A stretch of DNA of 54,156 bases. Source: Spirochaetes bacterium GWF1_51_8 (GTDB lineage Bacteria > Spirochaetota > Brevinematia > Brevinematales > GWF1-51-8). This document shows positions 25,938 to 34,454 of the stretch, piece by piece; position 1 is the first letter of the stretch; every line of letters begins with the position of its first letter. The notes beneath the pieces were generated by a model, which saw nothing but the letters and a program-made list of their open reading frames with translations, was not told where the DNA came from and did not search any database. Where the stretch lies: NCBI GenBank assembly GCA_001829415.1, contig MIBE01000029.1, forward strand, positions 1 through 54,156. The letters run 5' to 3'. Made by a program: the position numbers and the translations under genes.

Positions 25938-25966
25938 ATATTAAATATATCTCCGGTTGAAGTCAA
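25938..25966 (-). promoter_or_regulatory. Promoter of clpS-clpA-aat
   Basis: Minus strand: -35 TTGACT (25961-25966), 17-bp spacer, -10 TAATAT (25938-25943). Predicted leader of about 60 nt before clpS. Confidence 0.7.
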
Positions 25967-25979
25967 GCGTATTCCCGGT

Positions 25980-26741
25980 CTATTCGTTGATAAAAATAAT
26001 CTTCCCGACCCCGAGAATGTTTTCTTCAATTTTCGGTTTTCCCTTGTACTTCACATTTCCCGCGCCGGAAATCTTCACTTTCAGCTTCGCCTGCGCCCCG
26101 ATCTCGCAATTACCGGAACCCCAGAGCTCGACCTCGGCATTGGAACAGACAAGGCTGGAACCGAGAAACTCGCCCGAAGCGGATATTCCTACCCATGCAT
26201 TGGCGACATTACCCTTCATCAGCATTGAGCCCGGCCCTGAAATCTGAAACTTAGCGTTATCCGCGATCAATTCGCCGGATAAAAATCCGCCTCCAGCGAG
26301 ATTCATCGCCGCTTTTTTTACTTCCGCCTTAAATTCAAGCTTGCCCGATCCTTCGACTACCGCTGTCAGGCTTTCACCCTTAATCGTATTGCTGACGACA
26401 ATCGAGCCGGAACCGGAAAAATCGATTTTATTCAGTTCCTTCATGCGGATATTGAAAACAAGTCCCGGGATGTCGTTTCCGGAAATATTCTCCGCGAACA
26501 GTGTCCCGTTCTGCACCGAAGTGACGATATACGGGAGAAGGTTGTCGTCGCAGATCACCTCGACCGAATTCTCATTCGCCATCATGATATTCATTTTCCC
26601 GTCGGCCTTAAAACTAATTCCGGTGAATTCCTGTAAAACCCTGTCTTCTTTTACAGTCACCCCCGACCCCGCCGTGACACAACCGGACGCAGTCAGTATC
26701 AGCAGTATTCCCGCAATTTTATGAAAAATGATAGGTTTCAT
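25980..26741 (-). CDS. Head-GIN (DUF2807) lipoprotein
   Basis: 253 residues. Lipobox in LILTASGCVTAGSG (Cys21). The mature part is a right-handed beta-helix-like array with the pattern of the head-GIN/DUF2807 family: FTGISFKADGKMNIMMANENSVEVICDDNLLPYI, IDFSGSGSIVVSNTI, VEGSGKLEFKA, ISGPGSMLMKG, LWGSGNCEIGA and ISGAGNVKYKG. Such proteins are cell-surface or periplasmic; function unknown, sometimes called putative autotransporter adhesins. ATG follows AAGGAG. Confidence 0.85.
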   Translation of the reverse strand: MKPIIFHKIAGILLILTASGCVTAGSGVTVKEDRVLQEFTGISFKADGKMNIMMANENSVEVICDDNLLPYIVTSVQNGTLFAENISGNDIPGLVFNIRMKELNKIDFSGSGSIVVSNTIKGESLTAVVEGSGKLEFKAEVKKAAMNLAGGGFLSGELIADNAKFQISGPGSMLMKGNVANAWVGISASGEFLGSSLVCSNAEVELWGSGNCEIGAQAKLKVKISGAGNVKYKGKPKIEENILGVGKIIFINE

Positions 26742-27037
26742 TCGTACTCCTTGCTTCGTTGTTGGATTTTTTACTCTATTTCTCAGATTTTTATCGTTGG
26801 TGAATGAATAATAAGTTTCTTATCACTAGTATATCCTACTTTTTAGCAAAAATAAAATATTCCTTTTATTCCAAGAAAAATGATATCACGAAGAAATGTT
26901 TTTGAAAAAAGAAAGATTTTGAGAAAAATACTCCGAACGGGGTATTCCCTTTTACCCGGGGATACCGTATTATATATATACCCCCAGATATATCAGATGA
27001 TCAGGGAGGGCGGAAATTTCCACCCTCCCTGTTTCAT
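26742..27037. other. AT-rich intergenic region with hairpins
   Basis: 296 bp with no gene. Two structures are visible: GGTATTCCC/GGGATACC near 26942-26970 (bulged), and a long GC-rich inverted repeat at 27002-27031. The rest is AT-rich and holds the upstream region of the head-GIN gene; no confident promoter boxes were found there. Confidence 0.5.
27002..27031 (-). terminator. Long hairpin after the CHASE2/FecR operon
   Basis: CAGGGAGGG (27002-27010) and GGAAATTTCC (27012-27021) form, with CCCTCCCTG (27023-27031), a nearly perfect 30-bp palindrome with one mismatch. It follows the last gene by 6 nt. There is no clear U-run on the minus strand, so termination is likely but not typical. Confidence 0.55.
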
Positions 27038-28219
27038 TCAAATCTTATAATTAGCTCCGGTAAATATCTTATACATCATCGATTTTTCGCTGTAGGCATC
27101 ACCTTTCAGGAAAATACCCGCCGACAAGATTAAATCCAGCGAATAGTCCAAATGGGCCTTCATCATGATCGAAAACTCCGTTCCAAGGTACGAACTGTTC
27201 AAGTTTGCGCCGCTATCCGATATCGGGGCGAGCGCGACAGCTTTATTCAGCACCATGGCGTTGAGATTGATAACGAGGATGTCCTGGAGGCTGAGAAAGC
27301 CCGAAAGCTTCGCGACAATAAGGTTGGAGAACTTCGGGAAGAGAATCAAACCGGTATCGTAGAACCCGGGGATATTGAACTGCAAATCCGTACTGTTTGT
27401 ATTGCCCGAGGGATAGACACTCGTCCTATCCGCATCACCGCTCGCATATCCGAGACTGAGGATCATCCCGGCCTTCGGTGCGCCTGAGATTTTCCAGATG
27501 AAGTCGAATACTCCCGCGAACGATGAAACTGTGGCGGTCTGGTTCTGTCCGCCCTGGTACACGAACGCGAAACGGTAGGCGGTATTCCCGCCGAAACTCC
27601 CGACATTATGCAACTCGAGATAAAAAGGCTGGTATTTCGTGTTTGTGGATGTATCGAAACTATAGAAGAATCCCAACGAAAGTTTCTCGCCGATTAAATC
27701 GTAACGGGATATTGAAATCCCGCCCGTATAGCGTTTCGAACCCTGCAATTGGTCTTCAGGATTGAACTCGAAGGAGCTGATCAGGGTGGGCAATAGGCCG
27801 TAATAAAGCACCAGAAGGTCGATCTCCGTGCCCAGCAGGATAGCCTTGAAGTTCAGCCCGTCTCCCTTGGCGGCCATCACAAGTCCGCTCAGTTTCTTGA
27901 AGTAGTTTCTGCCCAGTACGAACTGGAGCGTATCGCCGGTATAATTGACGAATACCTTGTCGATAAAGATATGGTTCGTCCCGACGTTGCCGTTGAGCAA
28001 ATAATAGTCGCTTAGGCCGAACGAAAGGTATTTTTTATCGTCCAGATAAAGATTCATCAATATCGACGCCGAGTTCACGAGCATCTGGGAATTCGTATTC
28101 GTCGATCCGGCGAAATAGACAAAGCTCAGGCTATCGCGCAGACTCCAGTCGAAATACAGAGAGTAACCTTTTGTGATTGTTACCAATAACGCGAGTATAA
28201 TCCCCAACTTTCTTTTCAT
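27038..28219 (-). CDS. Putative outer-membrane beta-barrel protein
   Basis: 393 residues; signal peptide MKRKLGIILALLVTITKGYS. Then strand-like alternation throughout (SFVYFAGSTNTNSQMLV, FVNYTGDTLQFVLGRNYFKKL, ISISRYDLIGEKLSLGFFYS, YRFAFVYQGGQNQT). The GRNYFKKLSG piece resembles alginate-export/porin-like barrels, but I cannot name a family. It is the last gene of the CHASE2 cyclase-FecR set, 15 nt after the FecR gene, and may be the surface element of that system. Confidence 0.72.
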   Translation of the reverse strand: MKRKLGIILALLVTITKGYSLYFDWSLRDSLSFVYFAGSTNTNSQMLVNSASILMNLYLDDKKYLSFGLSDYYLLNGNVGTNHIFIDKVFVNYTGDTLQFVLGRNYFKKLSGLVMAAKGDGLNFKAILLGTEIDLLVLYYGLLPTLISSFEFNPEDQLQGSKRYTGGISISRYDLIGEKLSLGFFYSFDTSTNTKYQPFYLELHNVGSFGGNTAYRFAFVYQGGQNQTATVSSFAGVFDFIWKISGAPKAGMILSLGYASGDADRTSVYPSGNTNSTDLQFNIPGFYDTGLILFPKFSNLIVAKLSGFLSLQDILVINLNAMVLNKAVALAPISDSGANLNSSYLGTEFSIMMKAHLDYSLDLILSAGIFLKGDAYSEKSMMYKIFTGANYKI

Positions 28220-28234
28220 TCAATCCTCCCGGAA

Positions 28235-28921
28235 TTACAGCCGTTCAGGTTCTTTGCTCAGCAGATCATCCAATGAAGGTAATTCATGGATGATGTCCTG
28301 AAGAAGATCCTGAAGAAGCTGATCGAACACATCTTCATCATCGAGCTCGCCATCGGAAAGATCGGAAAGCAGATTGCCGACATCCTCGGAATTGGGATCG
28401 AGGCCTAATCCGCCGAAACCCGACTGCTGATCGCCGTATAACGAACCGGTCGCGCCGGAAATATTCGATATCGAGACTTCACCGACTAAAACGAGGATCG
28501 ATGTACCGAGATCGGGGAAGTACGAGACCAATTCTTCTGTACCGCGGACAGAAGCGCTTCCGTCAGGGGTCTGAACGGTAAACCCTACTTTACCCTGCGC
28601 GGCCTGTTTGTCATATTTGACCTTCACCTTACCCATATCGAGGTTCACACCGCTCTTAGTCAGATCGGCCTTCTTTTTCTCGGTATATGTGGCCTTGGAG
28701 AGCTCCTGGAGCTTGAATTCGCCCGCCGCATAACTGACTACGATCGAAGCGCCGTAACCGGTCATGATCGCGGTACCGTCTGAAATTTCAGCGCCGACTT
28801 TTACAGCCTGCCATTTTCCGCCGACCATTACCTTTACATCGCCCTTAACCGATTTAACTTTTCCGGCATATACGTTCGCCGCTACGGCAAACGCCAATAA
28901 AAGTGATAATACTATTCTCAT
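28235..28921 (-). CDS. Exported FecR-domain protein
   Basis: 228 residues; signal peptide MRIVLSLLLAFAVAANVYA. A FecR domain covers about 20-140: KSVKGDVKVMVGGKWQAVKVG, ISDGTAIMTGYGASIVVSY, LDMGKVKVKYDKQ, FTVQTPDGSASVRGTEELV and TSILVLVGEVSISN. The C-terminal 80 residues are very acidic and Leu/Asp-rich (SDGELDDEDVFDQLLQDLLQ). Unlike classical FecR there is no membrane anchor or neighbouring ECF sigma factor. The start overlaps the stop of the upstream gene by 4 nt (ATGA), so translation is coupled. Confidence 0.85.
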   Translation of the reverse strand: MRIVLSLLLAFAVAANVYAGKVKSVKGDVKVMVGGKWQAVKVGAEISDGTAIMTGYGASIVVSYAAGEFKLQELSKATYTEKKKADLTKSGVNLDMGKVKVKYDKQAAQGKVGFTVQTPDGSASVRGTEELVSYFPDLGTSILVLVGEVSISNISGATGSLYGDQQSGFGGLGLDPNSEDVGNLLSDLSDGELDDEDVFDQLLQDLLQDIIHELPSLDDLLSKEPERL

Positions 28922-29379
28922 TTCCCACCTCCTTCTTTTACTTCTTCATCATCTGCTTCGGGATAAAGTTTCGATTTTATCCTGTGTATCACTGAAAACA
29001 ATTCCTCTCCCGACATCCCCTTGGATTCGCTGACCTTATCCGAAAGGAGTTTTACATCGACAAGCGAAAGAAACGCGTAACGGTCCCAGCCGGTAAGCTT
29101 ATATAGAAACGCCGAAGGCATATCGAATACTTCGATAATAATCTTCGAAAGCTTGCCGTAGCTCAATTCTTCCTTTGCCGCATTCTTGAACTGGGCTGTC
29201 TTAGGGTTGTTGAACACAGCGCCTATTTCAATTCCCGGCTCCTTAATCGCTAAAACGCTCCAAACCCCTTCTTCTACCGTCAGTGTCTCTTTCTGCAGCA
29301 TCGCATCGATATCGGTAGTTGATAACGCCATCGCGAGATTTGCCGCGCAAAGCATCGCAATGGAAAGTAATACTTTCAT
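28918..29379 (-). CDS. Hypothetical exported protein
   Basis: 153 residues; signal peptide MKVLLSIAMLCAANLAMA. The mature part is mostly helical (TDIDAMLQKETLTVEEGVWSVL, FKNAAKEELSYGKLSKIIIEVFDM) with a final charged helix ending EEVKEGGGK. Its helices resemble periplasmic exported repeats found near FecR proteins, but I do not recognise a family. GGAGG precedes the ATG. It lies 11 nt after the cyclase and is coupled to the FecR gene. Confidence 0.65.
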   Translation of the reverse strand: MKVLLSIAMLCAANLAMALSTTDIDAMLQKETLTVEEGVWSVLAIKEPGIEIGAVFNNPKTAQFKNAAKEELSYGKLSKIIIEVFDMPSAFLYKLTGWDRYAFLSLVDVKLLSDKVSESKGMSGEELFSVIHRIKSKLYPEADDEEVKEGGGK

Positions 29380-29390
29380 TCCCTTCCTCC

Positions 29391-31700
29391 TTATCCTTTA
29401 GACTTTAACACATACACTCCATTCCAATTCGCCGGCGGCGGGTTCTTGATAAACTCGTCGCATCTTTCCATATATACCCCCGAGGGCGGATCGGAATACT
29501 TTTCTTTTAACTCTTTAAAAATCTGTATAGCCTCATTCCACTTTTTAGTCTTGTACAATCCCATCGCCTGTGCGAATACTTCGACCTTTTCTTTATCGCC
29601 AGCCGAGGCATCCGCCAGCGTATCGATCAATTCATACACTCTGATCGGTTTATCCTTACCGACCACTTTCAGGTTATCGAGCTCACGGATCAGGAACTCC
29701 GACTTCACGACCTCGTAGGTGGTCTCGGAAATCATCGACATCGTGCCATAGAACTTGTTCGCGCCCTCGAGACGCGAAGCGAGGTTGACCGTATCGCCCA
29801 TCATGGTATAGTCCATACGCTGTTGGGAACCCATATTCCCGACAACGGCGTCCCCGGTATTGATACCCATGCGGACGATAATCTCCGGCCTGCCTTCGCC
29901 TTTCCATTTCAGACGTAACTGCACGAGCCGTTTCTGCATCGCGATTACCGCCGCACAAGCCCTTTTAGCATGATCGGGCTGGAGAAGCGGCGCGCCGAAG
30001 AAGGCTACTATAGCGTCACCTTCGTATTTATCCACGGTTCCGTTATTCTCAAGGATGATATTCGTCATTTCGGTCAGGTATTCGTTGAGGAACGCGACTA
30101 TCTCTTCCGGGTTCATCATCTCGGAGATAGAAGTAAATCCCTGGATATCCGAAAAATACGCGGTAATCTCACGTTTCTCGCCGCCAAGGTTGAGCAACGC
30201 CGGGTTGTCGATCACCCGTCTTACGACTTCCGGCGAAAGGTAATGCATAAACGCCGATTTGATGAAGTTCTTTTCCTTATCGAACAGGATGAACTTCGCC
30301 ACGACATACCCGATATAGATAAGGGCTATTCCTGTCAGGGTCATCGCGTAATTGAATACCATACCGAACCATGAGATCGCACCTAAGTAGGTCAGCACAA
30401 GGAGAAGGAGAGCGATTACTGTAAGGATGACTTCCTGCCACGCCGCCTTGATCCGCCTGTCGAACAGTAGGATAGCGAGCGAGAATATTACCATCAGGAG
30501 GAGATTCTGCCAGAACGGTACCTCGAACAGGAACGCCTTCTGGTAGATCGTATTGATCACGTTACCGTAGACCAGGACGAGAGGCGAGTACGGATCGATA
30601 GGCAGGGAACCGATATCGGTCTGCGATGTCGAAGTATTCCCGACTATGACAATTTTCCCCCGGACGATCTCGAGCTTCTTCTTTAACTCTTCATTCTCGT
30701 TGCTGATCAGGCTCAATGTCTCTGCATCGAAGTAGTCGGCGTACTTGGTCATATACTGGATGTTATTGTAGTAGTTTAGGAAATGTACAATCGGAATATG
30801 GGTAAACGAGTTAGTAAACGGATTGCTCCAGTTGACAAGCAGGTTCCCCTTTTCGTCGACCGGGATCACGATATCGCCGTTGGTGGCTTTCAGGATGATA
30901 TGCTGTCCGGGCACGATCACGATATTCGATTTATCGACTTGTAGCTCGTCCAATAACGCAATTACCGAAAGATGCGCCGAGAGGTAGTTTGTCCCAAGGG
31001 TATGAAATAGAGCGATGCGCCGGACTACGCCGTCGGGATCGTATTCGATAGAAGTATACCCTACACCCTTAGCGCCTGTATATAACGGAAAAACAGGGAG
31101 TTCCATGAAGTCGTCGCGGACAAGCTGCCCGGCGAGCTTGGGATCTTTTAACGGGAGAAAATAGGTGTCGGCGATCGTCTGAAGGTCGGATTCATTCGAT
31201 TTTAATGTTGACTCGACACCCCGGCATGCGAGATAGACATTGCCGGCCTCATAAATGCTCTTCGCGAAACTCATATCGGGATTGTACGCGATATTGTTGA
31301 TCAACTCTTCGCTTGTCAATTTACCGCCGTATTCGGTAACGTATTGATAGACTTCCTCATCGAGGGTGATATCGGACTTATCGATATACTCGATATCGAG
31401 TATGACCTTTTCAGCGCCGAAGATATTCATCGCCTCGATAGCTTCGCCCATTGTCTTTCTCGGCCACGGCCACCGCCCGATCACATCGAGCGACTGGTTG
31501 TCGATATCGACATAGACAATCTTATCCCATTCCGCGGGTTTAGATTTCGCGTTTGAAAACAGGTCATAAATTTTCAGGTGAAAGATATTCCCGGTGTAGG
31601 TCAGCGAGAACAGGATACCGAACAGGAGACCGATCGGGATAATCCCATAATGCAAGTATTTTTTTACTTTTTCCCAAAGGCTTTTTTTAGTTTCCTTCAC
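29391..31700 (-). CDS. Adenylate/guanylate cyclase with CHASE2 sensor domain
   Basis: 769 residues from GTG at 31700 (AGGAAG, 7-nt spacing). An ATG at 31763 opens the same frame, but the promoter lies inside that stretch. One N-terminal helix (about 15-37), then a periplasmic CHASE2 domain to about residue 385 (VYVDIDNQSLDVIGRWPWPRKTMGEAI, KVILDIEYIDKSDI, KIVIVGNTSTSQTD), three membrane helices and a class III cyclase domain from about 505: YFSDIQGFTSISE, VDKYEGDAIVAFFG (metal Asp) and YTMMGDTVNLASRLEG. The product, cAMP or cGMP, is not decided by sequence alone. A short helical tail (about 700-769) follows. First gene of the operon. Confidence 0.92.
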   Translation of the reverse strand: MKETKKSLWEKVKKYLHYGIIPIGLLFGILFSLTYTGNIFHLKIYDLFSNAKSKPAEWDKIVYVDIDNQSLDVIGRWPWPRKTMGEAIEAMNIFGAEKVILDIEYIDKSDITLDEEVYQYVTEYGGKLTSEELINNIAYNPDMSFAKSIYEAGNVYLACRGVESTLKSNESDLQTIADTYFLPLKDPKLAGQLVRDDFMELPVFPLYTGAKGVGYTSIEYDPDGVVRRIALFHTLGTNYLSAHLSVIALLDELQVDKSNIVIVPGQHIILKATNGDIVIPVDEKGNLLVNWSNPFTNSFTHIPIVHFLNYYNNIQYMTKYADYFDAETLSLISNENEELKKKLEIVRGKIVIVGNTSTSQTDIGSLPIDPYSPLVLVYGNVINTIYQKAFLFEVPFWQNLLLMVIFSLAILLFDRRIKAAWQEVILTVIALLLLVLTYLGAISWFGMVFNYAMTLTGIALIYIGYVVAKFILFDKEKNFIKSAFMHYLSPEVVRRVIDNPALLNLGGEKREITAYFSDIQGFTSISEMMNPEEIVAFLNEYLTEMTNIILENNGTVDKYEGDAIVAFFGAPLLQPDHAKRACAAVIAMQKRLVQLRLKWKGEGRPEIIVRMGINTGDAVVGNMGSQQRMDYTMMGDTVNLASRLEGANKFYGTMSMISETTYEVVKSEFLIRELDNLKVVGKDKPIRVYELIDTLADASAGDKEKVEVFAQAMGLYKTKKWNEAIQIFKELKEKYSDPPSGVYMERCDEFIKNPPPANWNGVYVLKSKG

Positions 31701-31734
31701 GGGAGCACTTCCTAATTGATTCCTTTCTTTCCCT

Positions 31735-31763
31735 ATTTTAACAAATAAACGATTATGTGTCAA
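31735..31763 (-). promoter_or_regulatory. Promoter of the CHASE2 cyclase operon
   Basis: Minus strand: -35 TTGACA (31758-31763), 17-bp spacer, -10 TAAAAT (31735-31740). It overlaps the ATG at 31763 and so decides for the GTG start at 31700. Confidence 0.75.
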
Positions 31764-31850
31764 ATGATTGCGATAAAATAATTTCGGCTAATTCCGGCGT
31801 ATAAAATGAGCGTCGAATGGGGATAACATTAAGAATAGTTTAACACGCTT

Positions 31851-32546
31851 TTACGAATTTTCAACCGCGATAATTCCGCCTATATCAATCAGCGGGCCGC
31901 CGTATAATTCGACAATCTCGATCCCGTTGCGCCGCGCGGCGGCTTTTATATCATACTTATACTGTATGTTATTCACCGCCCCGCAAAGAAATAGCTTATC
32001 CCCATGCATCCCCGCGCATCCCCCGATAAAACCGTGGGGGAAACCATCGAGGCGAATACCCGCCGGATCGAAATACACGGCGTCGAGCCCGTGTTCCCTG
32101 AGTGCCCGTTCCGTGCCGGGATCGGAAGTCAAGTAGGTTCCTTCTCCGACAGCCAGAATCCCGCACCTGCAATACCCCTGCCGGACATGAATCATCTCCC
32201 TGCCGCCAGCGAGTTCGAGAATCTCCGGGTCTGTCAAATCGAAACGGTGTACCAGATAACGGCTGTCGGAAAAGCAATTGTAGATCGCGGTGCCGGGATA
32301 TTTGCTTTGGAGAGGCATTTTCCCTCTCACAAATTCTTTCCCATCAATGTAAAGCTCTTTCAGCAGATTGGGCGGGGTATTCGGCGCGGCAAGAAGTTTA
32401 CCGCCTACCCGGCAGAAAAATATGTCCGGATGCCCGGAAATCGCCGGGTAGACGATGCCGTCCGACGATACCTCGATAATCCCGCCGTACTTTGAAAGCG
32501 TCTCTTTCGCGGTCTCAGGCGCCATCGAGTCAATCAAGAACCGCAT
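31851..32546 (-). CDS. DUF6873-like protein, GME-fold candidate
   Basis: 231 residues from ATG at 32546 (GGAGG 4 nt upstream; the adjacent ATG at 32549 is an alternative). Overlaps the radical SAM gene by 17 nt. The pattern ISGHPDIFFC, CFSDSRYLVHRFDL, MIHVRQGYCRCGILAVGEGTYLTSD and HGFIGGCAGMHGDKLFLCG matches my recollection of the DUF6873 family, which is predicted to adopt the guanidino-modifying-enzyme fold. Catalytic residues are not assigned. Cys-rich centre (QGYCRCG). Third gene in the thioesterase operon; substrate unknown. Confidence 0.7.
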   Translation of the reverse strand: MRFLIDSMAPETAKETLSKYGGIIEVSSDGIVYPAISGHPDIFFCRVGGKLLAAPNTPPNLLKELYIDGKEFVRGKMPLQSKYPGTAIYNCFSDSRYLVHRFDLTDPEILELAGGREMIHVRQGYCRCGILAVGEGTYLTSDPGTERALREHGLDAVYFDPAGIRLDGFPHGFIGGCAGMHGDKLFLCGAVNNIQYKYDIKAAARRNGIEIVELYGGPLIDIGGIIAVENS

Positions 32547-33540
32547 CATACCTCCGTCCATCCAAACTGTCCGAACCCCGGAACGACACGGCACGGTATT
32601 TCCCGATGAGGAGTTTTTTGTTCTGTCCGCGGTATCCCGCCGCCGCATTGATTTCATGTGAAGGGACGGTCAATTTCAGGTGTTTCAAGCGATCTCCCGG
32701 AAGAGACTCGAATTCCCGCCGCCAGAGTTCGGTCATGACCAGCTCTTTGAACGACGGGTGGTACGGCCCGGCAAGCAACTTGCCGTCCGAAGTGAGTTCC
32801 TCGGACGGATGCAGACCCGCGCGGATGATCTTAGCCCCAGCCTGTTCATATAACGGGATGATGTCGGCGGCGATCCGGACCGCATCGTCAAGAGGAAGGG
32901 GTGAATATCTACCGGCGTGATAGTCTTCCGCGAGTCTCGTTCCCTCGATCACGAGGACCGGATAGAGCCTGACATCGTCCGGCCTCATCGCCGCGGAATC
33001 CGACGCGGTCTTCATCGACGTCTCGCGGGTATCGCCGGGCAGGCCGATCATAATCTGGTGGCCGAGCCTGAAACCGGCTTCTTTGATGAGGCGCGAGGCG
33101 TTCAACGTATCCAGTGCGGTGTGCCCGCGCCCCGATAATTGAAGAACGTGATCGTCAAGCGACTGGACGCCCAGCTCTATCGTCCCGACCGGGTAATTCC
33201 GTAACAGTCCGATCACCTGTTTGTCAATCCTATCGGGACGAGTGGAAAGCCGAATGGATGAAATAGCGGTGTTTTCGATAAGCGTACGCGCGGTGTCGAG
33301 ATATTTCTTCTGAAGTTCTATCGGAAGTCCGGTAAACGTCCCGCCGAAAAATCCGATCTCGATTTCCGCGCCGTCAACCGGAAGGGTGCCGAGGTAAGTC
33401 TCGGCGATCCTGACGATATCGCCGGGCGAAGGGAGGCCGTCCCGTGAGGTAATCCTGTTTTGGTCGCAGAATACGCATTTGAACGGGCATCCGGCGAACG
33501 GGATGAAGACGGGTATTGTATAATGCTTGTTACTTTTCAT
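32530..33540 (-). CDS. Radical SAM protein, Elp3-like group
   Basis: 336 residues from ATG at 33540, inside the last codons of the thioesterase gene; a TTG at 33567 is the other possible start. The 4Fe-4S site is C-x3-C-x2-C: Cys18, Cys22 and Cys25 in FAGCPFKCVFCDQN. Later motifs GFFGGTFTGLP, RPDRID, ELGVQSLDDHVL and GHQIMIGLPGDTRE belong to the Elp3/HemN-like branch. The chain is shorter than true Elp3 and has no acetyltransferase domain. Substrate unknown. Translationally coupled on both sides. Confidence 0.85.
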   Translation of the reverse strand: MKSNKHYTIPVFIPFAGCPFKCVFCDQNRITSRDGLPSPGDIVRIAETYLGTLPVDGAEIEIGFFGGTFTGLPIELQKKYLDTARTLIENTAISSIRLSTRPDRIDKQVIGLLRNYPVGTIELGVQSLDDHVLQLSGRGHTALDTLNASRLIKEAGFRLGHQIMIGLPGDTRETSMKTASDSAAMRPDDVRLYPVLVIEGTRLAEDYHAGRYSPLPLDDAVRIAADIIPLYEQAGAKIIRAGLHPSEELTSDGKLLAGPYHPSFKELVMTELWRREFESLPGDRLKHLKLTVPSHEINAAAGYRGQNKKLLIGKYRAVSFRGSDSLDGRRYDAVLD

Positions 33541-34288
33541 TGCGCCATTCGGTGCGTATCCGCGCAAGTTCCTTCCCGGTAGCGGGATTGAGCAGTTGAT
33601 GGGAATAAAGAAGGTTATTTGTATCGCGGCATTTCGTCCGGCAGACGACCTTATCGCCGTATAACGCCTCTGACAGGAAATTGATCTCGAACTCGCGGAT
33701 ACTGGAAGAATCGAGAAACTCGCCCGGCATACTCTCGAGCGCCCATTGCAGGTAATAGATATTGTTCACATGCCAGTTCAGATCGATCTCGTGGTAACGG
33801 ACTTCATACTGCTTTTCCCAATCCCAGTCCTCGAGCGGGGGAAGTTTCCGGGGATAAAGATCGAGACTGCGGATATCCTTATTGAACGGGATGCTTCCGA
33901 ATATGTCGTGTTTCCGGGCGGGGATTTTTTTCGAGGGGTGAATCAGCACCCACGATGTGACCGCACGCGCGACGTTTCCCGCTTCCGGGGATGTCAGGAT
34001 AAAGTCGCGGAACGCGAATAGGCCTTCGAATCCGGTGGGCCAAGTCCTCATCTCGAGATTTGTCTTCCATCCCGGGAGATTTTCGACCTTAACAATGATC
34101 CGCGAGAGAACCCACGCAAGGTCCATCGGGATCAGTTTGTAGTAATCGACCTTGAGGTATCCGGCGTGATTGGCGGCGCCTTCCTGAAATAATCCGACAA
34201 TCGCAAGAGCCTTTAGCCTTCCCTGCGGATCGATATCTCCAGCCCTTACCTGCGAGTTTTCATGCCATATCCCATGCTGATCGTACAC
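33530..34288 (-). CDS. Acyl-ACP thioesterase (FatA/FatB family)
   Basis: 252 residues, two hot-dog repeats as in bacterial acyl-ACP thioesterases. It hydrolyses acyl-ACP, releasing free fatty acids. The second hot-dog contains YHEIDLNWHVNN (165-176), whose Asp169, Asn171 and His173 match the D-x-N-x-H catalytic set of plant FatB; Glu185 in QWALE may be the fourth residue. The first part has FQEGAANHAGYLKVD and WVLSRIIVKVENLPGW. A promoter at 34315-34343 makes it the first gene of an operon with the radical SAM and DUF6873-like genes. Confidence 0.9.
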   Translation of the reverse strand: MYDQHGIWHENSQVRAGDIDPQGRLKALAIVGLFQEGAANHAGYLKVDYYKLIPMDLAWVLSRIIVKVENLPGWKTNLEMRTWPTGFEGLFAFRDFILTSPEAGNVARAVTSWVLIHPSKKIPARKHDIFGSIPFNKDIRSLDLYPRKLPPLEDWDWEKQYEVRYHEIDLNWHVNNIYYLQWALESMPGEFLDSSSIREFEINFLSEALYGDKVVCRTKCRDTNNLLYSHQLLNPATGKELARIRTEWRNEK

Positions 34289-34314
34289 CTTTCCGCTCCG
34301 AATATTAATCCATT

Positions 34315-34343
34315 ATCTTACGTTATTTTATCCCCAGTGTCAA
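34315..34343 (-). promoter_or_regulatory. Promoter of the thioesterase operon
   Basis: Minus strand: -35 TTGACA (34338-34343), 17-bp spacer, -10 TAAGAT (34315-34320). Predicted leader about 20 nt, containing AAAGG before the ATG. Confidence 0.7.
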
Positions 34344-34454
34344 AAAGGAAAAGTGTCAGAGAGAAATAGAGTTTTGAAAAAGGCGATTGCCGAGAAGAAC
34401 TATTATCCCGGAAAGAACATGAACTCGCTTCGAATAGAACTGGGGTTAGACTTA

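Noticed and set aside
25917-25960. Alternating TATATA stretch as a possible origin or transposon end
   Set aside because: It is explained by the -10 region of the clpS promoter; no repeats or DnaA boxes seen.
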